Source of the DNA: Phil1 sp963643205
GTDB taxonomy: Bacteria; Bacillota; Clostridia; Christensenellales; CAG-138
NCBI GenBank assembly: GCA_963643205.1
Contig: CAVIJJ010000014.1
Location: 1 to 45,710, forward strand
Length of the DNA: 45,710 nt
Direction of reading: 5' to 3'
Of this stretch, positions 24,588 to 33,184 are shown piece after piece. Under the pieces are notes generated by a model. The model did not search any database and had not been told where the DNA came from. It worked only from the letters and a program-made list of their open reading frames with translations. A program made the translations under genes and the position numbers. Numbering within the stretch: the stretch's first letter is position 1; the number at the start of each line of letters is the position of its first letter.

Positions 24588-25769
24588 ATGGCTAAGGAAA
24601 TCGTATTGGCAGGCGCCTGCCGTACCGCTATAGGCAAATTTGGCGGAAGTCTGGCTAACACCCCCGCTGTAGAGCTTGGTGCTCTGGTTATAAAGGAAGC
24701 TATCAACCGCGCCGGCATTAAGCCCGAGGATGTTGATGAAGTTCTGATGGGTAACGTGCTGCAGGCCGGTTTGGGCCAGAGCCCCGCTCGTCAGGCCGCC
24801 ATCAAGGCCGGCCTTCCCGAGACCGTACCCGCCCTTACCGTAAACAACGTTTGCGGCAGCGGCCTTAAGTGCGTCAACCTCGCCGCGGACATGATCATGG
24901 CCGGCGATGCGGACGTTATGGTAGTCGGTGGTATGGAGAACATGAGCCTCGCGCCCTATGCTCTGCCCAAGGCCCGTTTCGGCTACAGGATGAACGACGG
25001 CAAGGTTGTTGACGTTATGGTCAACGACGGTCTGTGGGATGCTTTCAACAATTACCACATGGGCATCACCGCCGAGAACGTAGCCGCCAAGTTCGGCGTA
25101 ACCCGCGAGATGCAGGATGAGTTCTCCGCCAACAGCCAGCAGAAGTACGGCGCAGCCGCCGAGGCCGGCAAGTTCGACGAGGAAATCGTTCCCGTAATGG
25201 TAAAGGTTAAGAAGGAAATGGTCGAGTTCAAGGTTGACGAGCAGCCCCGTCCGACCAGCACCGTTGAGACTCTTGCCAAGCTGAAGCCCGCCTTCAAGCC
25301 CGACGGAACCGTAACCGCCGGTAACGCCTCCGGTATCAACGATGGCGCGGCCGCCGTGGTTGTCATGAGCGCCGAGAAGGCCAAGGAACTGGGCGTAAAG
25401 CCTCTTGCTAAGATCGTTGCCGGCGCCAGCGCGGGCGTAGATCCCAGCATCATGGGTATCGGACCTGTTTACGCCACCCGTAAGGCCCTCAAGAAGGCCA
25501 ATATGGAAGTAAAGGACCTCGACCTGATCGAGGCCAACGAAGCGTTTGCCGCTCAGAGCGTTGCCGTTGCCAATGAGCTCGGTTTCGATATGTCCAAGGT
25601 AAACGTAAACGGCGGTGCCGTTGCCCTGGGTCACCCCATCGGAGCTTCCGGCTGCCGTATCCTTGTAACCCTGCTTTACGAGATGAAGCGTCGCGGTTCC
25701 AAGTACGGCCTTGCCACGCTGTGCATCGGCGGCGGCATGGGCGTAGCTACCATAGTCGAAGGTATGTAA
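24588..25769 (+). CDS. Acetyl-CoA C-acetyltransferase (thiolase)
   Basis: 393 residues, degradative/biosynthetic thiolase type. Catalytic residues are Cys89 (NNVCGSG), His349 (ALGHPIGASG) and Cys379 (CIGGGMG). It condenses two acetyl-CoA to acetoacetyl-CoA, or runs the reverse. AAAGGAG precedes the ATG. Together with the CoA-transferase it links acetoacetate and acetyl-CoA; the hydroxybutyryl-CoA dehydrogenase, crotonase and butyryl-CoA dehydrogenase genes of a full butyrate operon are not adjacent. Confidence 0.95.
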   Translation: MAKEIVLAGACRTAIGKFGGSLANTPAVELGALVIKEAINRAGIKPEDVDEVLMGNVLQAGLGQSPARQAAIKAGLPETVPALTVNNVCGSGLKCVNLAADMIMAGDADVMVVGGMENMSLAPYALPKARFGYRMNDGKVVDVMVNDGLWDAFNNYHMGITAENVAAKFGVTREMQDEFSANSQQKYGAAAEAGKFDEEIVPVMVKVKKEMVEFKVDEQPRPTSTVETLAKLKPAFKPDGTVTAGNASGINDGAAAVVVMSAEKAKELGVKPLAKIVAGASAGVDPSIMGIGPVYATRKALKKANMEVKDLDLIEANEAFAAQSVAVANELGFDMSKVNVNGGAVALGHPIGASGCRILVTLLYEMKRRGSKYGLATLCIGGGMGVATIVEGM

Positions 25770-25797
25770 TTAAAGCCGCTTAAATTAAGCGCTTAAG

Positions 25798-25822
25798 GGG
25801 CGGGCGAATACCCGCCCTTTTT
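25798..25822 (+). terminator. Terminator of the CoA-transferase/thiolase operon
   Basis: GGGCGGG (25798-25804) pairs with CCCGCCC (25811-25817), 6-base loop, followed by TTTTT. A textbook intrinsic terminator. Confidence 0.93.
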
Positions 25823-25836
25823 GTATGCCCCAAGGG

Positions 25837-25865
25837 GTGACGAGCGCGGGCGTAAATGGTATAAT
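25837..25865 (+). promoter_or_regulatory. Probable promoter of the nucleotidyltransferase gene
   Basis: -10 TATAAT (25860-25865) is perfect; the -35 GTGACG (25837-25842) at 17-base spacing is weak. Confidence 0.5.
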
Positions 25866-25896
25866 ATAGCCAGAATAATTGGAGGGAGCTTACAAA

Positions 25897-26811
25897 ATGG
25901 AAAAACCGGTATTGGTTATAATGGCGGCGGGCATGAGCAGCCGCTACGGCAGCCTTAAGCAGATAGATCCCGTGGACGACAAAGGGCATATTATAATAGA
26001 CTTTTCGGTGTTCGATGCTCATCGCGCCGGCTTTGATGAGGTTATATTCCTTATAAAGAAAAATATAAGCGAGGCATTCCATGCCGCCATAGGCGACAGG
26101 GTATCCAAATATATAAAGGTTAGCTATGCTTATCAGGAGCTTGATATGCTGCCCGAGGGCGTAAGCATACCCGAGGGCCGCCAGAAGCCCTTCGGAACCA
26201 CACATGCCGTGCTTTGCGCGCGCCCCGCGGTAGGCAACAGACCCTTTGCGGTTATAAACGCCGATGATTACTATGGGCCGGAGGCGTTTGAGCACCTGTA
26301 TAAATTCCTTACAAGCGAGCACGCCTCAAACGAGCATCTTGCCGTGGGCTACCCCGTTGAGAATACGCTTCCCGAAAACGGAGAGGTTACGCGCGGCGTT
26401 TGCCAGGTAAACGCGGAGGGTTGCCTTACATCAATCGTTGAGCGCATGCGCATAGCGCGCGCCGACTGCGGCGCCGTGGCAACCGAGGACGACGGCACAA
26501 CCGTTGAAATTCCCCGCGGAACAACCGTTTCAATGAACTGCTGGGGCTTTTCGAACAGCATATTCGATGTTCTTGACGAAAGCTTCCGCCGCAATATAGC
26601 CGCGGGCCTTGAAAAGAACCCCATGAAGTATGAAGACCTTTTGCCCGTTACCGTGTGCGGCGCGATTCAGTCCGGCCTTGTGAAGGTTCATGTTGAGCCC
26701 ACTCACGACGCGTGGTTCGGCGTAACGCATAAGGACGATAAGCCCGTTGTAATGCAAAAGCTGAGAGAGCTTAAGCAAAAGGGCGTTTATACGGACAATC
26801 TTTGGAACTAA
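25897..26811 (+). CDS. Nucleotidyltransferase (sugar-phosphate NTP transferase family)
   Basis: 304 residues with the nucleotide-binding signature IMAAGMSSRYGSLKQ at the N-terminus and the metal-binding INADDYYG further on, both typical of the NTP_transferase (GT-A fold) family that makes nucleotide-sugars. The rest (THAVLCARPAV, VSMNCWGF, HDAWFGVTHKDDKP) matches bacterial stand-alone members without a left-handed beta-helix acyltransferase domain. GGAGGGAG lies before the ATG at 25897; an upstream in-frame TTG at 25879 would place the ribosome binding site inside the gene. Monocistronic. Sugar and base specificity unknown; a role in surface polysaccharide or teichoic-type precursor synthesis is only a guess. 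Confidence 0.88.
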   Translation: MEKPVLVIMAAGMSSRYGSLKQIDPVDDKGHIIIDFSVFDAHRAGFDEVIFLIKKNISEAFHAAIGDRVSKYIKVSYAYQELDMLPEGVSIPEGRQKPFGTTHAVLCARPAVGNRPFAVINADDYYGPEAFEHLYKFLTSEHASNEHLAVGYPVENTLPENGEVTRGVCQVNAEGCLTSIVERMRIARADCGAVATEDDGTTVEIPRGTTVSMNCWGFSNSIFDVLDESFRRNIAAGLEKNPMKYEDLLPVTVCGAIQSGLVKVHVEPTHDAWFGVTHKDDKPVVMQKLRELKQKGVYTDNLWN

Positions 26812-26827
26812 GCCAAGGCATAAAAAT

Positions 26828-26855
26828 CGGCCTCTCCGAAATCTCGGGGAGGCCG
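26828..26855. terminator. Bidirectional terminator
   Basis: Twelve-base arms (26828-26839 and 26844-26855, CGGCCTCTCCGA) with one G-U pair, A-rich to the left and T-rich to the right. Separates the convergent nucleotidyltransferase and SpoIID-type genes. Confidence 0.85.
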
Positions 26856-26878
26856 TTCATGTTTTGGTGTTTGCCTGA

Positions 26879-29800
26879 TTATCTCAGCTTAACGTAATCC
26901 TTGTTTATAAAGCCGTATTCGTCGCCGCATTTGGCCAGGCACCAGCTGCCGTTTATCATGTATACCATTGCGCTGTCGCCCTTATTGAGCTGGCGTATAA
27001 CGGGGTATGACGTGTCGGGCCCGGTTCTGAAGTTTACGTCCGATTTTATGGTGGCCGCTATAAGCGTTATGGCCGTATCGCCCTTATAAATGCCCGTTGT
27101 GCCCGTGGACTGAACGGTTATATACGCCTTTGAGCAGAAGCCCGTGCGCCCGTCATAAAGCACATAGTACCAGTCTCCCATCTCGGCCAGTATATTAAGC
27201 TTGGTGCCGGATGATATGGTGCCCAGCACGCCCGTGCCCGTGGTTGAGGCGCCTGTGCGCATGTTTACCTTGGCGCTTGTTTTGCCTGTCGCAAGCTCAA
27301 CCTTTGTGCCGCTTGCGGTGCCCTCGGGCGTAACGCCCTGATCCGTACCCGCTGTGTCGCCGGACTGCGCTGTTACTGTGTCGCTTGTCTTTTTAACGTA
27401 TTTGGCGTAAAGGTAGCCGTGCTTGCCGTCATACTCCGCCTCATACCACCCGTTTGAAAGAGAATAGAGCGTAACGGTAGTGCCGCGCTTCAGCTTAATA
27501 AGTATATCTGATTGAGTGTTCGCTTCCGCGCGCATATTGACCGTGCCTGTGGTAACGCCCTCGCCCATGGCCGTTTTTGTTTCCTCGGCCTTTGTTTCGG
27601 TTTCGGGTATGGCGGTTGTTGCGCGCACATATTTGGCGTAAAGGTAACCCTGCTTGCCGTCGTACTCCGCCTTGTACCAGCCGTTTGAAAGAGAGTAGAG
27701 CGTAACGGTGGTGTTGCGCTTCAGCTCAATAAGTATACTTGATTGGGTGTTCGCTTCCGCGCGCAGATTAACCGTGGCGGTGGTAACGCCCTCGCCCGAG
27801 GCGGTCTTTGTTTCCTCTTCCTTGGTTTCGTTGGCTTCGCTCTTCTCGGGAACGGCGGTTGTTGCGCGCACGTATTTGGCGTAAAGATAACCCTTCTTGC
27901 CGCCGCACTCGGCCTCGTACCAGCCGTTTGAAAGTGAGTAGAGAGTAACGGTTGTGTTGCGCTTAAGCGTTGTAAGTATCTTTGATTGGGTGTTCGCTTC
28001 CTCGCGCATGTTGACCGAGCCGGTTGTAATGCCCTCACCCGCGGCGGTAACGGTTCCTTCCTTCTTGTCCGTGTCCGCTTCCTCGTCCTTTGTTTCGCTC
28101 TTTTCGGGTATGGCCGTTATAACGCGCACGTATTTCGCGCTCACGTAGCCCTCGCCCGCGGAGCAGCTAACCTTGTACCATCCGTTTGAAAGCGATATAA
28201 GCTCAAGCTTGGTGCCTTTTTTCAGCGTGGCAAGCTTATCCGTGCTTGTTCCCTCACCCCGGCGCAGGTTTACGCTGCCGGTTGTTTCGCCCTCGCCGTT
28301 TTGCGGCACGGCGGATGTTTCACCGCCGTCGGTTGTAATAATGCCGGTTTTTTTAACGTAGTCGGAGTGTATATAACCCTCGTTTTCGCCCGCTATAACG
28401 CGCGTCCAGTTCCCCTCGGTTGAAAGGATTATTATAAGCGTGTTTTTGCTAAGCTTGGCTATTGAAGTATACGATGTGTCCGGCCCCGTGCGCAGGTTTA
28501 CGCCGCTGCCGGTTACCGTGCCCACAACAAGCGTTTCGCCCGTTGTTGTCCCGCCGGGAGTGGGGGTGGGCGTAGTGTCGCCCGACGCGGTTGGCGTCAC
28601 CTCGGGTGCCGGCGTGGCGGCTTCCTCCGCCTTAGCCGCCGTAAACTTAACATAGTCGTCTATTACAAAGCCGGATATGTCGCCTGTCTTGACGTAGTAC
28701 CAGCCGTTGTCGTAATCAAAAACGGTAAGGCTCGTGCCGCGCGGCAAAAGCTTATATGCCTCGTATTGCGTGCCCGCGCCGCTTCTTATATTAACCTTTG
28801 CGGTTGTAACGCCCGTACCTATGCTTATCATGCCGGCCGTATTGTCAATTGCCGTTGTGCCCGACTGGGCGGGCGTGGGTGTGGCCGTGCTTTCGGTCGC
28901 GCCGGGTTTGGTCGGTGCCGCGGGTATGGAAATATTATAGCTTGTAAGGCTCGCGCCGGGATAATAGAAGGCGAGTATGGTGCGGTAGCTTTGCCCATCG
29001 TTGGCGCGCTGCTGCGCCCCGCGCTGGCTTAAGCCAACTCCGTGACCCCAGCGAACATGGTATATGGTGTAGCTGCTGCCGTCTGATGAGTATTCGCCCC
29101 AGTAGCAGCGCAGGTTGCTGTTTGTGAACACGCGGTAAAGCATAAGCTCGCTTACGTTGAATTTAAGCGATATGTTTTCCTCTACCATGCCGCCGAATAT
29201 GCCGTCCACAACCATTGTTATGCTTGTCATGTTGTGCTGCTCGCCGCTTGACTTCGGGTTTGTCAGCTCAACGCTGCGTATCAGGTTCAGTCCTTCCGCC
29301 TGTGTGCCCTTGTACTGCGTAAGCTTTGCTATAAGCAGGTCATAAAGTTGCTGGGAAATCTGGCCCGCGCAGTTCACGGGAATGGTTGCCGTTTCCTTCA
29401 TGCTTAGGGTGTTCGCCGTGTCGTAAGGGTCAAGAGCCACGGCAAAGCCCGCGTCGCTTGCTTTTTTGCTTGTCCAGGCGGAGCTTGGCACGGTTGTTTC
29501 CCCGCCGTTTGAGGCGCTGTAATACGCCGTAAGTATTTTGCCGTTAACGGTAAGCACCTCGCTTATCGTTGAGTCCACGGCCGAAATAACGTTTGTGTAG
29601 CTTGAGTTATATCCCTTGTAAACCTGGTCGGAGGATGTATCGCCTATGTGATAGGTGGCGTTCGGCTTTTGCGATATTATGGAAAGTACGTATGATTTGG
29701 CGGCTATGGCCTGCGCCTTAAGCGCCTCTATGGGATAAAGATTGCTCATCTCGTATGCCACAACGCCGTAAAGGTAGTGCGCTATAGGTACCTCGTTCAC

Positions 29801-30202
29801 AACCTGAAGATATCCGCTCGAAAGCGCGCGAACATACAAATGCCCCAAATATCTGCGGGAATTAAGCGTAATGTATCCCGCGGAGGGCTGCATATCCGTA
29901 CGCATTACGGATACGCACTCGCCTGTGTAAAGCTCGCCCGCCGTAGAGTGCACGGCGGTTACGGTGCCGTTAAAGTTGGATTTAAGCGTAAGTGTGCCCG
30001 CGGGCAAAACAAGCGAGCATTCCTTTATAAAATACTCACCCTTAAGGCTTATGGCTATCGCCGTTGCGTTGTTTGTGGAAAGCTTTACCCTAACCGTTTG
30101 GCTGTCCGGCTCCTCGGCAAGGCCCGGCGCGGGGAGCGCCGATAGTATAAGCGTTAATACGCAGAGCAGTAATGCGGTTTTCTTAATGCTTTTTTTAATC
30201 AT
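26879..30202 (-). CDS. Secreted SpoIID/LytB-domain protein with eight SH3b repeats
   Basis: About 1107 residues. A signal peptide at 1-29 (basic MIKKSIKKT, hydrophobic core, cleavage after PGLA) is followed by a SpoIID peptidoglycan lytic transglycosylase-like domain at about 100-420: VVAYEMSNLYPIEALKAQ carries the catalytic-type Glu near 150, and WGHGVGLSQRGAQ near 388 is the second family signature. From about 465 to the end are eight bacterial SH3b repeats (VNxRxG start, GW/YxV centre, GY-YVK end) separated by Thr/Pro- or Glu/Lys-rich linkers. It probably cleaves or binds peptidoglycan outside the membrane. The start codon overlaps the upstream stop (TAATG), so it is translationally coupled. 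Much longer than ordinary SpoIID; not evidently sporulation-specific. Confidence 0.92.
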   Translation of the reverse strand: MIKKSIKKTALLLCVLTLILSALPAPGLAEEPDSQTVRVKLSTNNATAIAISLKGEYFIKECSLVLPAGTLTLKSNFNGTVTAVHSTAGELYTGECVSVMRTDMQPSAGYITLNSRRYLGHLYVRALSSGYLQVVNEVPIAHYLYGVVAYEMSNLYPIEALKAQAIAAKSYVLSIISQKPNATYHIGDTSSDQVYKGYNSSYTNVISAVDSTISEVLTVNGKILTAYYSASNGGETTVPSSAWTSKKASDAGFAVALDPYDTANTLSMKETATIPVNCAGQISQQLYDLLIAKLTQYKGTQAEGLNLIRSVELTNPKSSGEQHNMTSITMVVDGIFGGMVEENISLKFNVSELMLYRVFTNSNLRCYWGEYSSDGSSYTIYHVRWGHGVGLSQRGAQQRANDGQSYRTILAFYYPGASLTSYNISIPAAPTKPGATESTATPTPAQSGTTAIDNTAGMISIGTGVTTAKVNIRSGAGTQYEAYKLLPRGTSLTVFDYDNGWYYVKTGDISGFVIDDYVKFTAAKAEEAATPAPEVTPTASGDTTPTPTPGGTTTGETLVVGTVTGSGVNLRTGPDTSYTSIAKLSKNTLIIILSTEGNWTRVIAGENEGYIHSDYVKKTGIITTDGGETSAVPQNGEGETTGSVNLRRGEGTSTDKLATLKKGTKLELISLSNGWYKVSCSAGEGYVSAKYVRVITAIPEKSETKDEEADTDKKEGTVTAAGEGITTGSVNMREEANTQSKILTTLKRNTTVTLYSLSNGWYEAECGGKKGYLYAKYVRATTAVPEKSEANETKEEETKTASGEGVTTATVNLRAEANTQSSILIELKRNTTVTLYSLSNGWYKAEYDGKQGYLYAKYVRATTAIPETETKAEETKTAMGEGVTTGTVNMRAEANTQSDILIKLKRGTTVTLYSLSNGWYEAEYDGKHGYLYAKYVKKTSDTVTAQSGDTAGTDQGVTPEGTASGTKVELATGKTSAKVNMRTGASTTGTGVLGTISSGTKLNILAEMGDWYYVLYDGRTGFCSKAYITVQSTGTTGIYKGDTAITLIAATIKSDVNFRTGPDTSYPVIRQLNKGDSAMVYMINGSWCLAKCGDEYGFINKDYVKLR
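27395..28060 (-). repeat. Three near-identical tandem SH3b-coding repeats
   Basis: Repeats 4, 5 and 6 of the eight SH3b units start at about 27870, 27626 and 27395 in forward coordinates, period 231-244 bases. They share long identical stretches: each encodes LYSLSNGWY followed by GYLYAKYV. The other five repeats are much more divergent, so these three come from recent duplication or gene conversion. Confidence 0.88.
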
Positions 30203-31734
30203 TATTTTTTCCAGCTTTCTATAAGCAGTGCTATCCACGGCCTGAGCCTTGGCTGCTTGGGCGCGCCTATTTTCTCAACGTCCCTGCCCATTCTTATAAG
30301 GCGGAACATTCTGTCCGCCGCGCTGTCAAAGCGCCTTGCGCCAATCTCCTCCGTGTCGTCCTTGGGCGAACCTATTGTCATAACGCCGGCATTGGTCATG
30401 GAATACAGCTCGTCCATGCCGTCGCCAACCTCGTTCACTATCATGGCCACCGGTATTTTAAGCGCCGCGCAGCGCTTAACTATCGCGTACAGCGGTTCGC
30501 CGGGCTTTACCGCGCCCTTATCCGGCACGGAGCAGCCTGTTACCACAAGCGCCGTGTTCTTGACAAGCTTTTTGAAGTTGATGGCGTCAAGCACGTCCTC
30601 GTAATCCCGGCTGTATTTTCCGTGGCTAAGCGCGCATACAACGTCCGCGAAACCCCTTGTTTTGTCAAATTCCCACTTAAGCGCCGCGCCGAGAGCGGAT
30701 GTGAGCTTGTATGTTCCTTCTATCGGTTCCGCCTGCGCTGACGCGTCCATGCACAGTATTTCTGTTTCATTAAGCCTTGCGTGCAGATATTCGGCGTCCG
30801 CTCGCTCAATAAGGGGCAGGTTTTGGCGCGAGCATTCAAGCTCATTGCCGTCCTTATCGTAAAAACGAATACCGAGCGAACGGGCAAAGCCCATGCCGCC
30901 GTCGCCCATATTAAAATCGTGCACGCCTATTATTATGCGCTTAAGCCCCTCATCAAGCGCGCGTCGAACCAGTTCGCCCACGCCCTGGGAGGATATGCCG
31001 CCCTCGCCAAAGGCGGAGCCCGTTTCAAGCACGGCGGTTCTTCCGCTCACAACGCCGTAAATAACATCTGTTTTTCCTTCAAGCGTGCCGCTTGTTACGG
31101 ATATCTTTCTTGCCGCGCCGCCGGTTGCCGTTATAACGCTTTCGGCAAATCCCGCCTTGCCCGTGTTTATAGGGAAGGGGGCCAGCTTAACGCCCTGAAA
31201 ATGCCTGCGCGCCGCCAGCGTCATGCGCTTTATGGCGTCCGTACTGCTCATGCGTTCGTAATCCGCCGGAGCAAGCAGCACCCTTATGCCCTTGCCTACC
31301 GGCTTGCGCTTGCCGTGCTTTTTGGGCACGCTCAGCCCGTCCAGCGTTCCGTCGCCGCCCTCAATTTTGCCGCTTGAGCTTACCTGACCGAAATAGTTAA
31401 GCCCTTCCACCTTGTAAAGGCGGTTGTTCTCAACAAAGGGCTTGTCGTGCACCATGTACATATCAAGCGCCGCGTCGTCGGATATAGCGCGGAAAACCTT
31501 TCGCATCTGCTTAAGCTTGCCGCCCATTATAACCACAAGATAAACGTCGCTCTCTTTGTCCTCGCTAAGCTTTGGTGTAAATGGATCGTCCCCGCCGTAA
31601 AGGGTCAGGCCTTTAAGCTCGCTTAAAGTGAGCACGGAAAATATGCCTTCGAATATCTTCCTCGCAAATTCCTTATGCGGCTGCTCCGCCATAGCGGCAA
31701 AGCGTATGCCGAGCGAAAAGCGCGTTATCTTCAT
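30202..31734 (-). CDS. Glycerate-kinase-like protein with N-terminal extension
   Basis: 510 residues. From about 150 on it resembles the GarK/GlxK glycerate kinase family: RVLLAPADYERMSSTDAI aligns with the family N-terminus, VSGRTAVLETGSAFG with the conserved AVIEMA segment, and SQGVGELVRRALDEGLKRI precedes IIGVHDFNMGDGGMGFARSLG. In typical kinases that loop reads GIGGSATNDGG; here GGSAT is replaced by VHDFN, while the DGG part survives. The first 150 residues are an extra domain I do not recognise (KITRFSLGIRF, SDVYLVVIMGGKLKQMRK). The downstream SpoIID gene is translationally coupled, an unexpected partner for a glycerate kinase. Activity on glycerate is doubtful. Start has GGGAG at unusually long spacing (13 bases). 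Confidence 0.7.
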   Translation of the reverse strand: MKITRFSLGIRFAAMAEQPHKEFARKIFEGIFSVLTLSELKGLTLYGGDDPFTPKLSEDKESDVYLVVIMGGKLKQMRKVFRAISDDAALDMYMVHDKPFVENNRLYKVEGLNYFGQVSSSGKIEGGDGTLDGLSVPKKHGKRKPVGKGIRVLLAPADYERMSSTDAIKRMTLAARRHFQGVKLAPFPINTGKAGFAESVITATGGAARKISVTSGTLEGKTDVIYGVVSGRTAVLETGSAFGEGGISSQGVGELVRRALDEGLKRIIIGVHDFNMGDGGMGFARSLGIRFYDKDGNELECSRQNLPLIERADAEYLHARLNETEILCMDASAQAEPIEGTYKLTSALGAALKWEFDKTRGFADVVCALSHGKYSRDYEDVLDAINFKKLVKNTALVVTGCSVPDKGAVKPGEPLYAIVKRCAALKIPVAMIVNEVGDGMDELYSMTNAGVMTIGSPKDDTEEIGARRFDSAADRMFRLIRMGRDVEKIGAPKQPRLRPWIALLIESWKK

Positions 31735-31769
31735 AATTACGTATAAACTCCCATTGTGATTGTAAACAT

Positions 31770-31798
31770 ATTATAACTTGCTTGGGGCGTATGGTCAA
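31770..31798 (-). promoter_or_regulatory. Promoter of the kinase-like/SpoIID operon
   Basis: On the - strand: -35 TTGACC (31798-31793), 17-base spacer, -10 TATAAT (31775-31770). Its -35 shares bases with the -35 of the divergent promoter. Confidence 0.8.
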
Positions 31799-31820
31799 AC
31801 CAATAAAAATGCGCTATTAT
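31792..31820 (+). promoter_or_regulatory. Possible divergent promoter of the HD-domain gene
   Basis: -35-like TGGTCA (31792-31797), 17-base spacer, -10 TATTAT (31815-31820), on the + strand. The -35 lies on top of that of the opposite promoter, so the two operons may compete for polymerase. Confidence 0.45.
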
Positions 31821-31858
31821 ATAGGTGTATCAGTTTAATATGAAATTGGAGAAAATCA

Positions 31859-32518
31859 ATGATTACTTTGGAGCAGGTAAAGGCCGATCCGTCCATAAAA
31901 ACATATATCCGCATGGCGGACGCGTCGCTTGGGGAGCTTGGTTTTACGGAGCACAGCTTTGCCCACGTTGGAAAAACCGGCGAGGTGGCGGGATATATAC
32001 TGGAAACGCTCGGCTATGATAAGCGCGAAATAGAGCTTGCGCAGATTGCCGCCTATATGCACGATATAGGAAACGTTGTAAACCGCACGGATCATGCCCA
32101 GAGCGGCGCCGTAATGGCCTTCCGTATTCTTGATAGGCTTGGCGCGGACGCGGAGGACATAGCCAAAATAGTCGCCGCCATAGGAAACCACGATGAGGGC
32201 ACGGGCGTACCCGTAAGCGCGATATCTGCCGCCCTTATAATAGCGGACAAAACGGACGTGCGCTATACCCGCGTAAGAAAGGCCGAGTTTGCCGCCTTTG
32301 ATATTCACGACCGCGTGAACTTTGCCGTGCGCGAGGCAAAAACGGTTATAGACGACGCGCACGAGAATATTTCCCTTGTAATGACGATAGACACGCAGTA
32401 TTGCTCCGTTATGGAATATTTTGAAATATTCCTTAAGCGCATGCTGCTTTGCCGCAAGGCCGCGGAAAAGCTGGGCCTAAAATTCAGGCTTGTTATAAAC
32501 GGGCAAAGCCTGCTTTAA
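31859..32518 (+). CDS. HD-domain phosphohydrolase
   Basis: 219 residues. The metal-binding HD pattern is His36 (HSFAHVGKT), the His68-Asp69 pair in AAYMHDIGN, and a later acidic ligand in IADKTDVRYTR; the GNHDEG segment adds another His-Asp. HD proteins hydrolyse phosphate esters, often of nucleotides or (p)ppGpp-like signals. TTGGAGA precedes the ATG. First of three + strand genes spaced 17-28 bases apart, probably an operon with the papain-like protein and PLP decarboxylase. The substrate is not predictable. Confidence 0.85.
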   Translation: MITLEQVKADPSIKTYIRMADASLGELGFTEHSFAHVGKTGEVAGYILETLGYDKREIELAQIAAYMHDIGNVVNRTDHAQSGAVMAFRILDRLGADAEDIAKIVAAIGNHDEGTGVPVSAISAALIIADKTDVRYTRVRKAEFAAFDIHDRVNFAVREAKTVIDDAHENISLVMTIDTQYCSVMEYFEIFLKRMLLCRKAAEKLGLKFRLVINGQSLL

Positions 32519-32546
32519 TCAATATTAAATCAGCGGAGGACACGCC

Positions 32547-33167
32547 ATGCAGCGCTGTATGTATGTTCTGTTTTCCCGGCAGAACACAAAAATCGGCCGC
32601 GTTATACGGGTGTTTTTAAGAAACAGCCGCTATTCTCATGTCGCTCTTTCGTTGGATGAAAAGCTATATGAGGTGTATTCATTCTCCCGCCTGAGGCACG
32701 ATTCGCCCTTTTCAGGCTGCTTCGTGCGCGAATATCCAAAGCACTATATTATAAAGGGTATGGACGTGCCGGTAAAAATCTGCCGCGTTGATATGACACA
32801 GGAGCAATACGCCGAGGCGTGCCGAAAGCTTGAGGACTGCATAAAGCGGAGCGACAGCATGATTTATAATCTTTTCGATGCCGCGGTGCTTCCCTTAGGC
32901 AAAAGATATCGATTAAAGGATGCCTATACCTGCGTAAGCTTTACCTCCTACATAATCGGCATGGATGATGTCGCGGATATAGGCGACCTTGAATCCAGGC
33001 TTGATGATTATGCCATATATGAAGGCGGACTGAAGCGGATTTTTGAGGAGCGCGGCATATCTGAACCGGAGAACGACGATTATTTTGAAAGGCACGGCAG
33101 TATCGCCGCCGCGCGGGATTTGAAAACCCTTGTTAAGCGGCTTCTCGCGAGGCGCGGCTGCGCGTAA
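32547..33167 (+). CDS. Permuted papain-fold (YiiX/NlpC-P60-like) protein
   Basis: 206 residues, no signal peptide. The order of catalytic residues, His31 in RYSHVALSLDEKLYEVYSF first and Cys129 in AYTCVSFTSYIIG later, matches circularly permuted NlpC/P60-superfamily enzymes such as YiiX/YaeF, which are amidases, peptidases or acyltransferases. Residues 60-115 hold a helical insert (MTQEQYAEACRKLEDCI). CGGAGGA precedes the ATG. The function in the cell is unknown; being cytoplasmic, a lipid or peptide amide substrate is possible. Assignment rests on motif order and is moderately sure. Confidence 0.65.
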   Translation: MQRCMYVLFSRQNTKIGRVIRVFLRNSRYSHVALSLDEKLYEVYSFSRLRHDSPFSGCFVREYPKHYIIKGMDVPVKICRVDMTQEQYAEACRKLEDCIKRSDSMIYNLFDAAVLPLGKRYRLKDAYTCVSFTSYIIGMDDVADIGDLESRLDDYAIYEGGLKRIFEERGISEPENDDYFERHGSIAAARDLKTLVKRLLARRGCA

Positions 33168-33184
33168 ACATAAGGAGAAAACTT

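Noticed and set aside
27395..28060. Tandem repeat as a CRISPR or mobile repeat array
   Set aside because: The repeats are in frame, encode SH3b domains with conserved residues, and have no unique spacers of constant size.
26879..30202. Sporulation protein SpoIID proper
   Set aside because: Ordinary SpoIID is about 340 residues without SH3b repeats and lies among sporulation genes; here the length, repeats and neighbours differ, so only the domain is named.
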